The notes below the pieces were generated by a model. The model ran no database searches and had not been told where the DNA came from. It saw nothing but the letters and a program-made list of their open reading frames with translations. Both the position numbers and the translations under genes were made by a program. This document shows, in pieces, positions 7,434 to 12,851 of a stretch of DNA of 12,851 bases; positions within the stretch are counted from its first letter, which is position 1, and the number at the start of each line of letters is the position of its first letter. Source of the DNA: Planctomycetota bacterium (lineage in GTDB: Bacteria > Planctomycetota > Phycisphaerae > Phycisphaerales > SM1A02); contig JAPULD010000510.1 in assembly GCA_027295365.1 (NCBI GenBank), positions 1-12,851 on the forward strand. Direction: 5' to 3'.

Positions 7434-8189
7434 ATGACCAACGAATGCATTCCCATCTGGATCGAGGTCAATGGGAGGGGGGCCGCCAACGCATTTGCCC
7501 TGAATACTTCGTATGCCATGGGTCGGGGCGAAAGTGTCGAGCAGGCCATTGATAACTTGAAGGGTGACATGGCCGGGATCCGCAAGTGGCTTGCTTCGCA
7601 TGGCTTTGAGGATGATCGACCGATCGATAGACCGTTCCGAATCGTTCAAACGATGGAAACTCTTTGTGATCCACATCGAGGCAAGAGCATCGGTTTTTTT
7701 GATTGGGACGAACAATTGCTCACCGAGGATCAGATTGATGAGGCCGAGCATATCCTGCACTGTTCGAGGTCGGATCTGTTGAGTTTGATTACTCCGGCCT
7801 CCGACGCGATGCTCGACATCAAGCTGGCCCCGAAGACGCGATCCATTCGGGAAATCTCACGTCATATCGCGGCCCGGGAGTTGTGGTACGGCTCATGCCT
7901 CCTCGATGAGCCGCGTGATGCCCCCATGATCCACGAGTTTGGCAACAATCTCAGGCGACGACTGGACAACGTCAGGTTGTATTTTCAGGACTCGTTCCTG
8001 GATCGAGTCCGAAAAATGAACACGTCCCAGCGGATGAGGCAGCAATTGCAGGATCGCGAACTCTGGTCCGCTCGAAAGGCGTTGCGCAGCGCCGTGCAGC
8101 ATGAGATCTACCATCTCAAGCAGGTGTATCGGATGATGACCCGGATCCGTCGGCTGCCCGACAAGGTGCGTCAGGCGGCGGTGGCCTGA
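7434..8189 (+). CDS. DinB-superfamily protein with HicB-like N-terminal domain
   Basis: 251 residues. Residues ~6-58 (IPIWIEVNG, then GESVEQAIDNLKGDMAGIRKWLASHG) have the beta-beta-alpha look and the G-x-S/T-x-E-x-A-x-x-N-L signature of the HicB/UPF0150 domain. Residues ~100-235 look like the DinB/YfiT four-helix bundle. The usual metal-binding triad can be placed at His144 (SRHIAARELWY), His223 and His227 (HEIYHLKQV). The family includes thiol-dependent S-transferases and damage-induced proteins of unknown role; the substrate here cannot be told. The ATG at 7434 is preceded by AGGGAGG (7421-7427) with 6-nt spacing, so it is preferred to the in-frame GTG at 7416. It stands alone, 203 bp after guaB. 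The C-terminal ~25 residues are basic. The domain assignments rest on motif resemblance only. Confidence 0.7.
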   Translation: MTNECIPIWIEVNGRGAANAFALNTSYAMGRGESVEQAIDNLKGDMAGIRKWLASHGFEDDRPIDRPFRIVQTMETLCDPHRGKSIGFFDWDEQLLTEDQIDEAEHILHCSRSDLLSLITPASDAMLDIKLAPKTRSIREISRHIAARELWYGSCLLDEPRDAPMIHEFGNNLRRRLDNVRLYFQDSFLDRVRKMNTSQRMRQQLQDRELWSARKALRSAVQHEIYHLKQVYRMMTRIRRLPDKVRQAAVA

Positions 8190-8195
8190 ATCACG

Positions 8196-8238
8196 AAAAA
8201 AAACGGACCGGACCAAGGAGGGGGGGTTGGTCCAGTCC
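8196..8238 (-). terminator. Strong rho-independent terminator, minus-strand oriented
   Basis: Read on the minus strand, GGACTGGACCAA and TTGGTCCGGTCC form a 12-bp stem around a 10-nt C-rich loop. One G follows, then eight T (8203-8196). One stem position is a U-G wobble in minus-strand RNA but would be a C-A mismatch in plus-strand RNA, and no T-run follows on the plus strand. The orientation therefore favours ending a minus-strand transcript. It lies 6 bp past the stop of the plus-strand DinB-like gene. Confidence 0.75.
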
Positions 8239-8240
8239 GG

Positions 8241-8420
8241 TCACTTGGGCCGAAACATTCGGAGTGTTACCGGCCATGTCTGGACGACACAAGCCACGGA
8301 GGCCCAGTGGCGGTCGATGAGGTCACCATGTCCCGTTCCACTGAAGAAGCCAGACATTCGCTTATCGGTGGCGGATCGGGTCGAGTGAAGCGTTTCTTCC
8401 GGCAATTCCGCTAATTTCAT
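8241..8420 (-). CDS. Candidate small ORF of 59 residues ending at the minus-strand terminator
   Basis: An ATG-initiated frame of 59 residues (start MKLAELPEETLHS, end TLRMFRPK) stops 2 bp before the stem of the minus-strand terminator. A GATAAT box (8435-8430) ends 9 nt before the ATG, which could give a leaderless start, but there is no recognisable -35 element and no ribosome binding site. The same frame is open up to an ATG at 8516, giving 91 residues. No family is recognised; the protein has no signal peptide or membrane segment and has two Trp in its C-terminal half. The main support is the placement before a good terminator. The transcript may instead be a non-coding RNA. On the plus strand, 8239-8530 shows nothing I can identify. 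Confidence 0.22.
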   Translation of the reverse strand: MKLAELPEETLHSTRSATDKRMSGFFSGTGHGDLIDRHWASVACVVQTWPVTLRMFRPK

Positions 8421-8530
8421 TGTTCTTGCATTATCGAGGACGTTGTTTTCGGGCCGACTACTCTTGAGGCTTCGAGACGCTGCTTGAGACGCGGAAGCCC
8501 CGGAAAATCGGACCATCGAAACACGTGTGG

Positions 8531-8558
8531 TTGTCTGGCCCGATCAGGCCGATACACT
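8531..8558 (+). promoter_or_regulatory. Possible promoter of the tRNA-Val gene
   Basis: TTGTCT (8531-8536), a 16-nt spacer and TACACT (8553-8558) each match 4 of 6 consensus bases. The expected transcription start near 8565 would leave a leader of about 34 nt before the tRNA. It is the best -35/-10 pair in the preceding 100 bases, but it is not strong. Confidence 0.35.
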
Positions 8559-8598
8559 ATGCCTTCGCCTCCCTCTGGGAGATGCGAAACGATCTCAA

Positions 8599-8672
8599 GG
8601 GCCATTGGCGCAGTTGGCTAGCGCGCTTGTATGACACACAAGAGGTCACTGGTTCAAGTCCAGTATGGCCCA
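8599..8672 (+). tRNA. tRNA-Val, anticodon GAC
   Basis: 74 nt fold into a complete cloverleaf. The acceptor stem is GGGCCAT/ATGGCCC (7 bp, all Watson-Crick). The D stem is GCGC/GCGC around AGTTGGCTA. The anticodon stem is CTTGT/ACAAG with loop ATGACAC, placing anticodon GAC at 8633-8635 after the invariant T33. The variable loop has 5 nt, and the T stem ACTGG/CCAGT encloses TTCAAGT. The discriminator base is A and the CCA end is not encoded. GAC reads GUC and GUU valine codons. A terminator follows 7 nt later, so it is a single-tRNA transcript. Confidence 0.96.
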
Positions 8673-8679
8673 CTTCTTG

Positions 8680-8708
8680 AGCCCCTCGATTCATTCGAGG
8701 GGCTTTTT
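8680..8708 (+). terminator. Rho-independent terminator after tRNA-Val
   Basis: A perfect 10-bp stem, AGCCCCTCGA (8680-8689) with TCGAGGGGCT (8695-8704), around a 5-nt loop, runs directly into a T-run (8704-8708). It is placed 7 nt after the tRNA 3' end. Confidence 0.9.
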
Positions 8709-8784
8709 CATTGGCCACGGCGAAGGAGCGTCCATACATGAGACGACCTCTTCATGCTTCAGACAGGAGTGTTTTCTCGGGTCG

Positions 8785-8818
8785 AAAAAAAACTCAATAT
8801 TTTCTACGTGGTATTGAG
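8785..8818 (-). terminator. Weak minus-strand terminator-like inverted repeat
   Basis: CTCAATA (8793-8799) and TATTGAG (8812-8818) form a perfect 7-bp inverted repeat around 12 nt, flanked on the left by eight A (8785-8792). Read on the minus strand this is a hairpin followed by T8, in the right position to end a transcript of the small minus-strand ORF that stops at 8836. The stem is AT-rich and would be weak. Alternatively it is a protein-binding site upstream of the FG-GAP gene. Confidence 0.4.
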
Positions 8819-8835
8819 GTCAATCTTGTGGTTGC

Positions 8836-9018
8836 TTACGACGGGTGGCCACATTGCCCTTCCCGCAGATCGGCCTGATCCTTTCCGGTCCCGTCACAAG
8901 TCGATTGGTTCTTGATGATCTCAGGATGGTCAGGCATGACCATGAGTCGATCCGGAATAACCGCGTGTCGCGTGCCTTTGGTTTGGCCACACACGCAAAG
9001 GAGTAGGCATGATGTCAT
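8836..9018 (-). CDS. Candidate small Cys-containing ORF of 60 residues, antisense to the FG-GAP gene leader
   Basis: The ATG (9018-9016) is preceded by GGAGG (9029-9025) with a 6-nt spacer, a textbook ribosome binding site. The frame encodes 60 residues starting MTSCLLLCVCGQTK and ending DLREGQCGHPS, with five Cys, three of them near the N-terminus, and a hydrophobic SCLLLCVC stretch. The stop lies 17 bp before a minus-strand hairpin plus T8. No family is recognised. It overlaps the first 10 bases of the plus-strand FG-GAP gene and lies antisense to that gene's leader, which argues against it. The ribosome binding site may be chance, since it sits inside signal-peptide codons. On the plus strand, 8709-9008 otherwise shows only the FG-GAP gene's ribosome binding site and no clear promoter. 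Confidence 0.25.
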   Translation of the reverse strand: MTSCLLLCVCGQTKGTRHAVIPDRLMVMPDHPEIIKNQSTCDGTGKDQADLREGQCGHPS

Positions 9019-11105
9019 ATTCACCCTCCAGCGTTCACGCTTCCCTCGTCGCGCTACTTCTTGTGCTTGTGACATCCGTCTCGGGGCAGACAGAGGTCGT
9101 GAATCTGCGAGCGTCCGATGGCGCTCATAATGATCAGTTCGGCAAATCAGTAAGCATCGATGGCGACGCCGTCATCGTGGGCTCGATTCGGGACAAGGAC
9201 CCGACCAATTCATTCTTTCTCGGGGCGGCGTATATCTATGGTCGGCACGAGGGGGGGACTGACAACTGGGGCGAAGTGATCAAGCTGTTGTCACCCGACG
9301 CGATCGATGGAAATGATTTCGGATATGGCGTCGCCATCGATGGTGATGTCGCCGTGGTCGGGGCGCCGTCAATCATCCCCGATGGAGATGGTGACGGTTT
9401 CGGGGCCGCATACATCTTCGTTCGTGATCCGGGAACCGGTCTCTGGAGTTATGACGAGAAGCTTATTCCTTTCGGTGGTGTCAGTCAGGGGGAGTTCGGC
9501 CATTCCGTCTTGATTCAGGGTGACCACATATTCATCAGTTCACCACGTGCAGGTGATCGGGGCCCCGATGCCGGTGTCGTCTATGTCTTCATCAAGGATC
9601 TTTATCTGGGCGGAACCTGGGGACTTCACAAGAAAGTACTCCCTGACTTCGGAAACGTCGGCGCTCGGTACGGTGTCTCCATCGATGTCGATGGCAACAC
9701 CTTGATCGTCGGATCCAACAATGGCGGCAGCAACGCCACTGCATCAATTCACGATCGCAACCAGGGAGGATTGAACAACTGGGGCCTGGTCTCGAAGGTC
9801 ACCGCCAGTGATGCCGAATCATTCGAGAACTATGGGTTCGCCGTATCGGTTCATGGAACCACCGCAGCGGTCGGGGCCTCGTTCGGCGATGGCGTGGTCG
9901 ATGGCTCGGGATCAGCCTACATCTACGAACGTGATCATGGCGGGGCTTCAAATTGGGGGGAAATAGCCAAGATCATCGCCGACGATGGACTGGCCAGCGA
10001 TTATTTTGGCATCAGCATCGTGGTCGATACCGACATGGTGGTGGTCGGTGCGTACCTCAACGACACGCCCTTCGCGTCCGCGGGATCGGTCTATCTATTT
10101 TCTCGCCATGAAGGAGGAGCCGACAACTGGGGGCTCGTGCGAAACCTCGTCACGTGCGAAAACAAGGCCGGCTCCCGGTTCGGATCGTCCGTGGCCATGG
10201 ATGGCGGATCCGTGGTGGTAGGCTCAACCGCGTACCTCGTCTCCATCGGTCAGAAAAATGGTCAGGCCACCGTCTTCGAGGGCATTGTGCCCGGGGCCAC
10301 GCGAGACGATTGCAACAACAATGGGATTCCCGACGAGTGTGATATCTTCGATGCCACGAGTCTGGATACGAATGCCAATGGCATTCCCGATGAGTGTGAA
10401 GCCTCCATCGACACCGGCTCCACGGTTCTCGTCAATCCCGCATCTGGCGGCGGGGCACCGGTTGATGATCCGCTCGTTGAGGTGACTAACGTCAGTGGTG
10501 GTGCGGGAGAGACTGTCACCGTGAGCATTACGGATGATGATCTGCATCCTGGCGCTTCGGGTTACTCTGCCTTTGGTTCCACGGCCAGCGTGAATACGTC
10601 CATGGCGGATGGCGAATTCTTCATGACGATCACGATGCCTTTCGACAGTGCCGATCTCGCAGGCGGTCCCTGGAACCCCGTGGATCTGCTGTACTTCAAC
10701 ACCGTCAGCGACGCGTGGGAGTTGGCCGTCGCTGCCAACACCGTGAACAGCCCGGGTAAAGTTAGTCCCGTGGGTGATCGATTCGAGCAATCGGGCATCG
10801 TGGATCTCGTGCTTGCGGATCTCAGTATTGACCTTGGCGACTATGGCGTGTTCTGGAACACGTCGACGCTCAAGGGTTTCGCCTGGGCGAATGTGGATCA
10901 CACGACGGATTACGCCTCGGGGATCGACCTGTCGTGTCCTGCCGATACGGATTCGAGCGGTGCCGTGGACGTCGAGGACCTGCTGGATCTGCTCGCCAAG
11001 TGGGGGGCATGCCCGGCACCCTGTCCAGAAGACAACGATGGCAACGGGGTCGTGGACGTCGAGGACCTGCTCGTTCTTCTCGCGGCATGGGGGGCATGCC
11101 CGTAA
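9009..11105 (+). CDS. Exported FG-GAP beta-propeller protein with paired C-terminal dockerin-like repeats
   Basis: 698 residues. A Sec signal peptide is visible (hydrophobic ASLVALLLVLVTSVSG, cleavage probably before Gln27). Seven FG-GAP-type repeats follow, with F/Y-G at 44, 104, 163, 221, 275, 333 and 391, a period of 54-60 residues. Each continues into a VxVDGDxxVVGA-like strand, as in integrin-alpha-type seven-bladed propellers. Residues 433-464 hold two DCNNNGIPDEC-like Ca-binding/linker units. Residues ~468-640 are a beta-rich domain I do not recognise. The tail (643-698) carries two dockerin-like loops, DTDSSGAVDVEDLL and DNDGNGVVDVEDLL, each ending WGACP. AGGAG (8999-9003) supports the start; ATG at 9009 and ATG at 9012 are both usable. 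The role is probably extracellular binding or surface display; no catalytic motif is seen. The next gene shares the tail type, but a promoter lies between them. Confidence 0.88.
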   Translation: MMSYSPSSVHASLVALLLVLVTSVSGQTEVVNLRASDGAHNDQFGKSVSIDGDAVIVGSIRDKDPTNSFFLGAAYIYGRHEGGTDNWGEVIKLLSPDAIDGNDFGYGVAIDGDVAVVGAPSIIPDGDGDGFGAAYIFVRDPGTGLWSYDEKLIPFGGVSQGEFGHSVLIQGDHIFISSPRAGDRGPDAGVVYVFIKDLYLGGTWGLHKKVLPDFGNVGARYGVSIDVDGNTLIVGSNNGGSNATASIHDRNQGGLNNWGLVSKVTASDAESFENYGFAVSVHGTTAAVGASFGDGVVDGSGSAYIYERDHGGASNWGEIAKIIADDGLASDYFGISIVVDTDMVVVGAYLNDTPFASAGSVYLFSRHEGGADNWGLVRNLVTCENKAGSRFGSSVAMDGGSVVVGSTAYLVSIGQKNGQATVFEGIVPGATRDDCNNNGIPDECDIFDATSLDTNANGIPDECEASIDTGSTVLVNPASGGGAPVDDPLVEVTNVSGGAGETVTVSITDDDLHPGASGYSAFGSTASVNTSMADGEFFMTITMPFDSADLAGGPWNPVDLLYFNTVSDAWELAVAANTVNSPGKVSPVGDRFEQSGIVDLVLADLSIDLGDYGVFWNTSTLKGFAWANVDHTTDYASGIDLSCPADTDSSGAVDVEDLLDLLAKWGACPAPCPEDNDGNGVVDVEDLLVLLAAWGACP
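10964..11071 (+). repeat. DNA-level direct repeat within the dockerin-like tail
   Basis: A 21-bp identical segment starting CGTGGACGTCGAGG occurs at 10964-10984 and 11051-11071, exactly 87 bp (29 codons) apart. It encodes VDVEDLL in both dockerin-like units. A second shared block (TGGGGGGCATGCCC) ends each unit. Identity at synonymous positions suggests recent duplication or gene conversion of the unit. Confidence 0.7.
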
Positions 11106-11175
11106 CGATGAGGCATTCATGAGATGATCGCGTGTCGAGCTTGGAGCCCAATCGCGGAAGAAAGGCGAGAACACA

Positions 11176-11204
11176 TTGTTTCGTGTCGTCGCTTGAATTA
11201 TGAT
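11176..11204 (+). promoter_or_regulatory. Sigma70-type promoter of the alpha/beta-hydrolase gene
   Basis: TTGTTT (11176-11181), a 17-nt spacer and TATGAT (11199-11204, 5/6 match) make a good promoter in the 107-bp gap between the two exported-protein genes. The expected transcription start (about 11211) is 2 nt before the ATG at 11213, so the mRNA would be leaderless or nearly so. No Shine-Dalgarno sequence precedes that ATG. Confidence 0.55.
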
Positions 11205-11212
11205 GACGATCC

Positions 11213-12766
11213 ATGAGCCGTTCATGTCGCCATCGTTTCATCGCAGTCATGAGTGTGTTGTTGGTCGGATTGCAACTCGCCAGTGCGCAATCGGTGACGA
11301 CCATCATCACGCATGGCTATTCACTTGACTCCACGAAGGGAGCCTGGATCGAAGGCATGGCCGATGCGATTGTCGCGCGGGCAGGCAGTGGTGCGGTGTG
11401 CCGGTATGAACAATCAACTGGTGCCTGGCGACTGGTGAATGGAACCCTCGCAATCGGGCAACCGGTCTGCCTGATCTTTCGTTGGCTGGAAGACTTCGAC
11501 AAACCGGGCCCCAACTGGGCGTATGGCGAGGCCGCGGCGGATGCCCTCTATGGCGCGTTGCGAGATCCGGATTTCATCGATGCTTTGGGTGCGCCACTCG
11601 GGGCGATTGAACTGATCAAGGACCGTGATCTGCATTTTCTCGGTCACAGTCGGGGCACCGTCGTCAACAGCGAAACCGTCGAGCGACTGGGAGTTGCATG
11701 CATCCAGGTTGATCATGTCACGTCGTTCGATCCCCACCCCATGAATGGCACACTCGATGTGCCGATCAATTATGACTGGGGCGATCCCGAACCCCGCCGC
11801 TGGTCGAACGTCGTCTTCCATGACAATTACTGGCGTGCCGATGGTGGCTGGTTCAACGCCGCTGATCCCGATGGCATGCCCATCGCCGATGCGCTCAATC
11901 TCGAATTTTCCGAGAGCACGCTCAACTGCTGTGGCTATGGCAATGCCCACTCCGACACGCACTTGTGGTATCACGGCACGATCGATCTCACTCCATTGCC
12001 ATGCGATGGTGAACAATGCATCACCCAGACCATGCGTGATACCTGGTGGACTTCGGGCTATACCGAAGTCGGGTACTACCACTCCCAGATCGGGGGTGGC
12101 GCTGCGTTTCGGCCGGCACAGTCACCGGGTTTTACCCCCGGGCCGGTGGCGACGATCTTCGGGGGTTCGTTCGATCAGGCGAGCCAGGCGGGCTGGCGAT
12201 TTCATGGGGGCTTCTTGAATGGGGCGATCGTGAACGAGAGTGGCATCACGTTTCTGAAGTTGGGGTCGGGGCCGGGCACATCGGCCACGCACAACCGGTT
12301 CCACCTGCCCTTTGGAGCTTCAGCCATCGAACTGAGCTATCGAATCCTTTCGCCCGACACCGTCGGGGGCGATGACCAGCTTGCCATGAGCCTGATCGAT
12401 ACGTCCGGTGTCGTGATCGCGCTGCCCGGGACGATCGATCTCACCCAGCCCGATGCCGGGTGGCAAGGCGGCGCGACATTCACCATTCCTCCCCAAGTCG
12501 AGCGTGATCGAAAATACCGTCTTCAGGTCATGCTTCAAGGCGGCGCTCAGACGGATGCCATCGTCGGTGTCGATGACCTCCAAGTGATCATTGAAGTCTG
12601 TGCCGGCGACGTTGATGGCAATACAGTGGTCGATGTGAACGATCTGCTGGCCCTGCTGGCCCTGTGGGGGACCGACCCGGGGAATCCCGCCGACACCAAC
12701 AGCGACGGGACGGTCGATGTTCTCGACCTACTCGACTTGCTCGCGGTGTGGGGGGCGTGCCCCTAG
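11213..12766 (+). CDS. Exported alpha/beta-hydrolase (lipase/esterase-like) with paired dockerin-like tail
   Basis: 517 residues. The signal peptide has a basic start (MSRSCRHRF), a hydrophobic core (IAVMSVLLVGLQLASA) and a likely cleavage after ASA26 or nearby. The mature part starts with a strand and oxyanion-type turn, TTIITHGYS. The nucleophile elbow is GHSRG with Ser146. Asp173 in TSFDPH and a His in the NAHSDTHLWYH segment (246/250/254) are candidates for the rest of the triad. These features fit a lipase/esterase-like hydrolase; the substrate is unknown. Residues ~312-460 look like a jelly-roll domain (GGSFDQASQAGWRF to VGVDDLQVI) and may bind substrate or surface. The tail (463-517) has two dockerin-like loops, DVDGNTVVDVNDLL and DTNSDGTVDVLDLL, ending WGACP as in the gene before. 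The chosen ATG keeps the basic n-region that the next ATG (11249) would lose. Confidence 0.85.
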   Translation: MSRSCRHRFIAVMSVLLVGLQLASAQSVTTIITHGYSLDSTKGAWIEGMADAIVARAGSGAVCRYEQSTGAWRLVNGTLAIGQPVCLIFRWLEDFDKPGPNWAYGEAAADALYGALRDPDFIDALGAPLGAIELIKDRDLHFLGHSRGTVVNSETVERLGVACIQVDHVTSFDPHPMNGTLDVPINYDWGDPEPRRWSNVVFHDNYWRADGGWFNAADPDGMPIADALNLEFSESTLNCCGYGNAHSDTHLWYHGTIDLTPLPCDGEQCITQTMRDTWWTSGYTEVGYYHSQIGGGAAFRPAQSPGFTPGPVATIFGGSFDQASQAGWRFHGGFLNGAIVNESGITFLKLGSGPGTSATHNRFHLPFGASAIELSYRILSPDTVGGDDQLAMSLIDTSGVVIALPGTIDLTQPDAGWQGGATFTIPPQVERDRKYRLQVMLQGGAQTDAIVGVDDLQVIIEVCAGDVDGNTVVDVNDLLALLALWGTDPGNPADTNSDGTVDVLDLLDLLAVWGACP

Positions 12767-12787
12767 GCTTGGGGTCGTGAAAACTGC

Positions 12788-12816
12788 TTGGTGGGGCACG
12801 TCTCTTGCTGTATAAT
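12788..12816 (+). promoter_or_regulatory. Strong sigma70-type promoter at the right edge
   Basis: TTGGTG (12788-12793), a 17-nt spacer and a perfect TATAAT (12811-12816). The predicted start near 12823 leaves a leader of about 15 nt containing GGAG (12830-12833) before the next ATG. It begins 21 bp after the hydrolase stop codon; no terminator is seen between. Confidence 0.75.
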
Positions 12817-12837
12817 GGCATCGGAATGTGGAGCCAT

Positions 12838-12851
12838 ATGGACAAGGGTGC
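12838..12851 (+). CDS. Start of a further gene, truncated by the window edge
   Basis: ATG at 12838 follows GGAG (12830-12833) with 4-nt spacing, downstream of a strong promoter. Only MDKG plus two bases of the next codon are visible, so no product can be named. Confidence 0.5.

Noticed and set aside
8205..8238. The same hairpin as a plus-strand terminator of the DinB-like gene
   Set aside because: No T-run follows on the plus strand and one stem pair would be C-A; a minor bidirectional role is still possible.
8599..8708. tRNA-Val as a possible integration site for a mobile element
   Set aside because: No integrase, no repeat of the tRNA 3' end and no foreign-looking genes are seen nearby.
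8557..8739. Minus-strand ORF of 60 residues containing GLEPVTSCVSYKRA
   Set aside because: This is the well-known false translation of the antisense strand of a tRNA gene; it covers the tRNA-Val cloverleaf.
10224..11225. Long minus-strand ORF of 333 residues
   Set aside because: Antisense shadow of the FG-GAP/dockerin gene; it lacks domain features.
11414..12082. Minus-strand ORF of 222 residues
   Set aside because: Antisense shadow of the alpha/beta-hydrolase.

Overview
The window looks like chromosomal DNA from a planctomycete, most probably of the class Phycisphaerae or a relative. The evidence is two adjacent exported proteins that end in paired dockerin-like Ca-binding repeats with the tail WGACP, a Cys/Asn/Pro-rich NNGIPDEC-type linker common in that group, and moderately high GC. 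No lineage marker such as rRNA is present, so this assignment is an inference. No mobile element, CRISPR array or phage gene was found.

Layout. At 1-820 (+) lies the 3' two-thirds of biotin carboxylase (accC). It converges, with only 12 bp between stop codons, on a minus-strand operon at 5373-833. That operon encodes, in transcription order, a PilT-type retraction ATPase, a membrane-anchored GspE/PilB-like protein whose nucleotide-binding motifs are eroded, and a CvpA-like multi-pass membrane protein with a large extra-membrane C-terminus. Divergent from it is guaB (IMP dehydrogenase, 5752-7230), with a good promoter placed so that the transcript would begin at or next to the start codon. Next comes a DinB-superfamily protein with a HicB-like N-terminus (7434-8189).

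The 8190-9008 stretch is gene-poor on the plus strand. It holds a tRNA-Val(GAC) gene with its own terminator. It also holds two minus-strand hairpin-plus-T8 signals, each placed just after a small minus-strand ORF; these could mark short, unannotated transcripts. Then come two exported dockerin-tailed proteins: a seven-bladed FG-GAP beta-propeller protein (9009-11105) and an alpha/beta-hydrolase (11213-12766). A strong promoter (TTGGTG-N17-TATAAT) and ribosome binding site at the right edge start a further plus-strand gene that leaves the window.

How the genes work together. accC and guaB are housekeeping (fatty-acid precursor and GTP synthesis). The pilT operon looks like a membrane motor module pairing one intact ATPase with a degenerate ATPase-like membrane protein; this is the most unusual content here. 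The two dockerin-tailed proteins probably share an extracellular or surface-anchoring fate.
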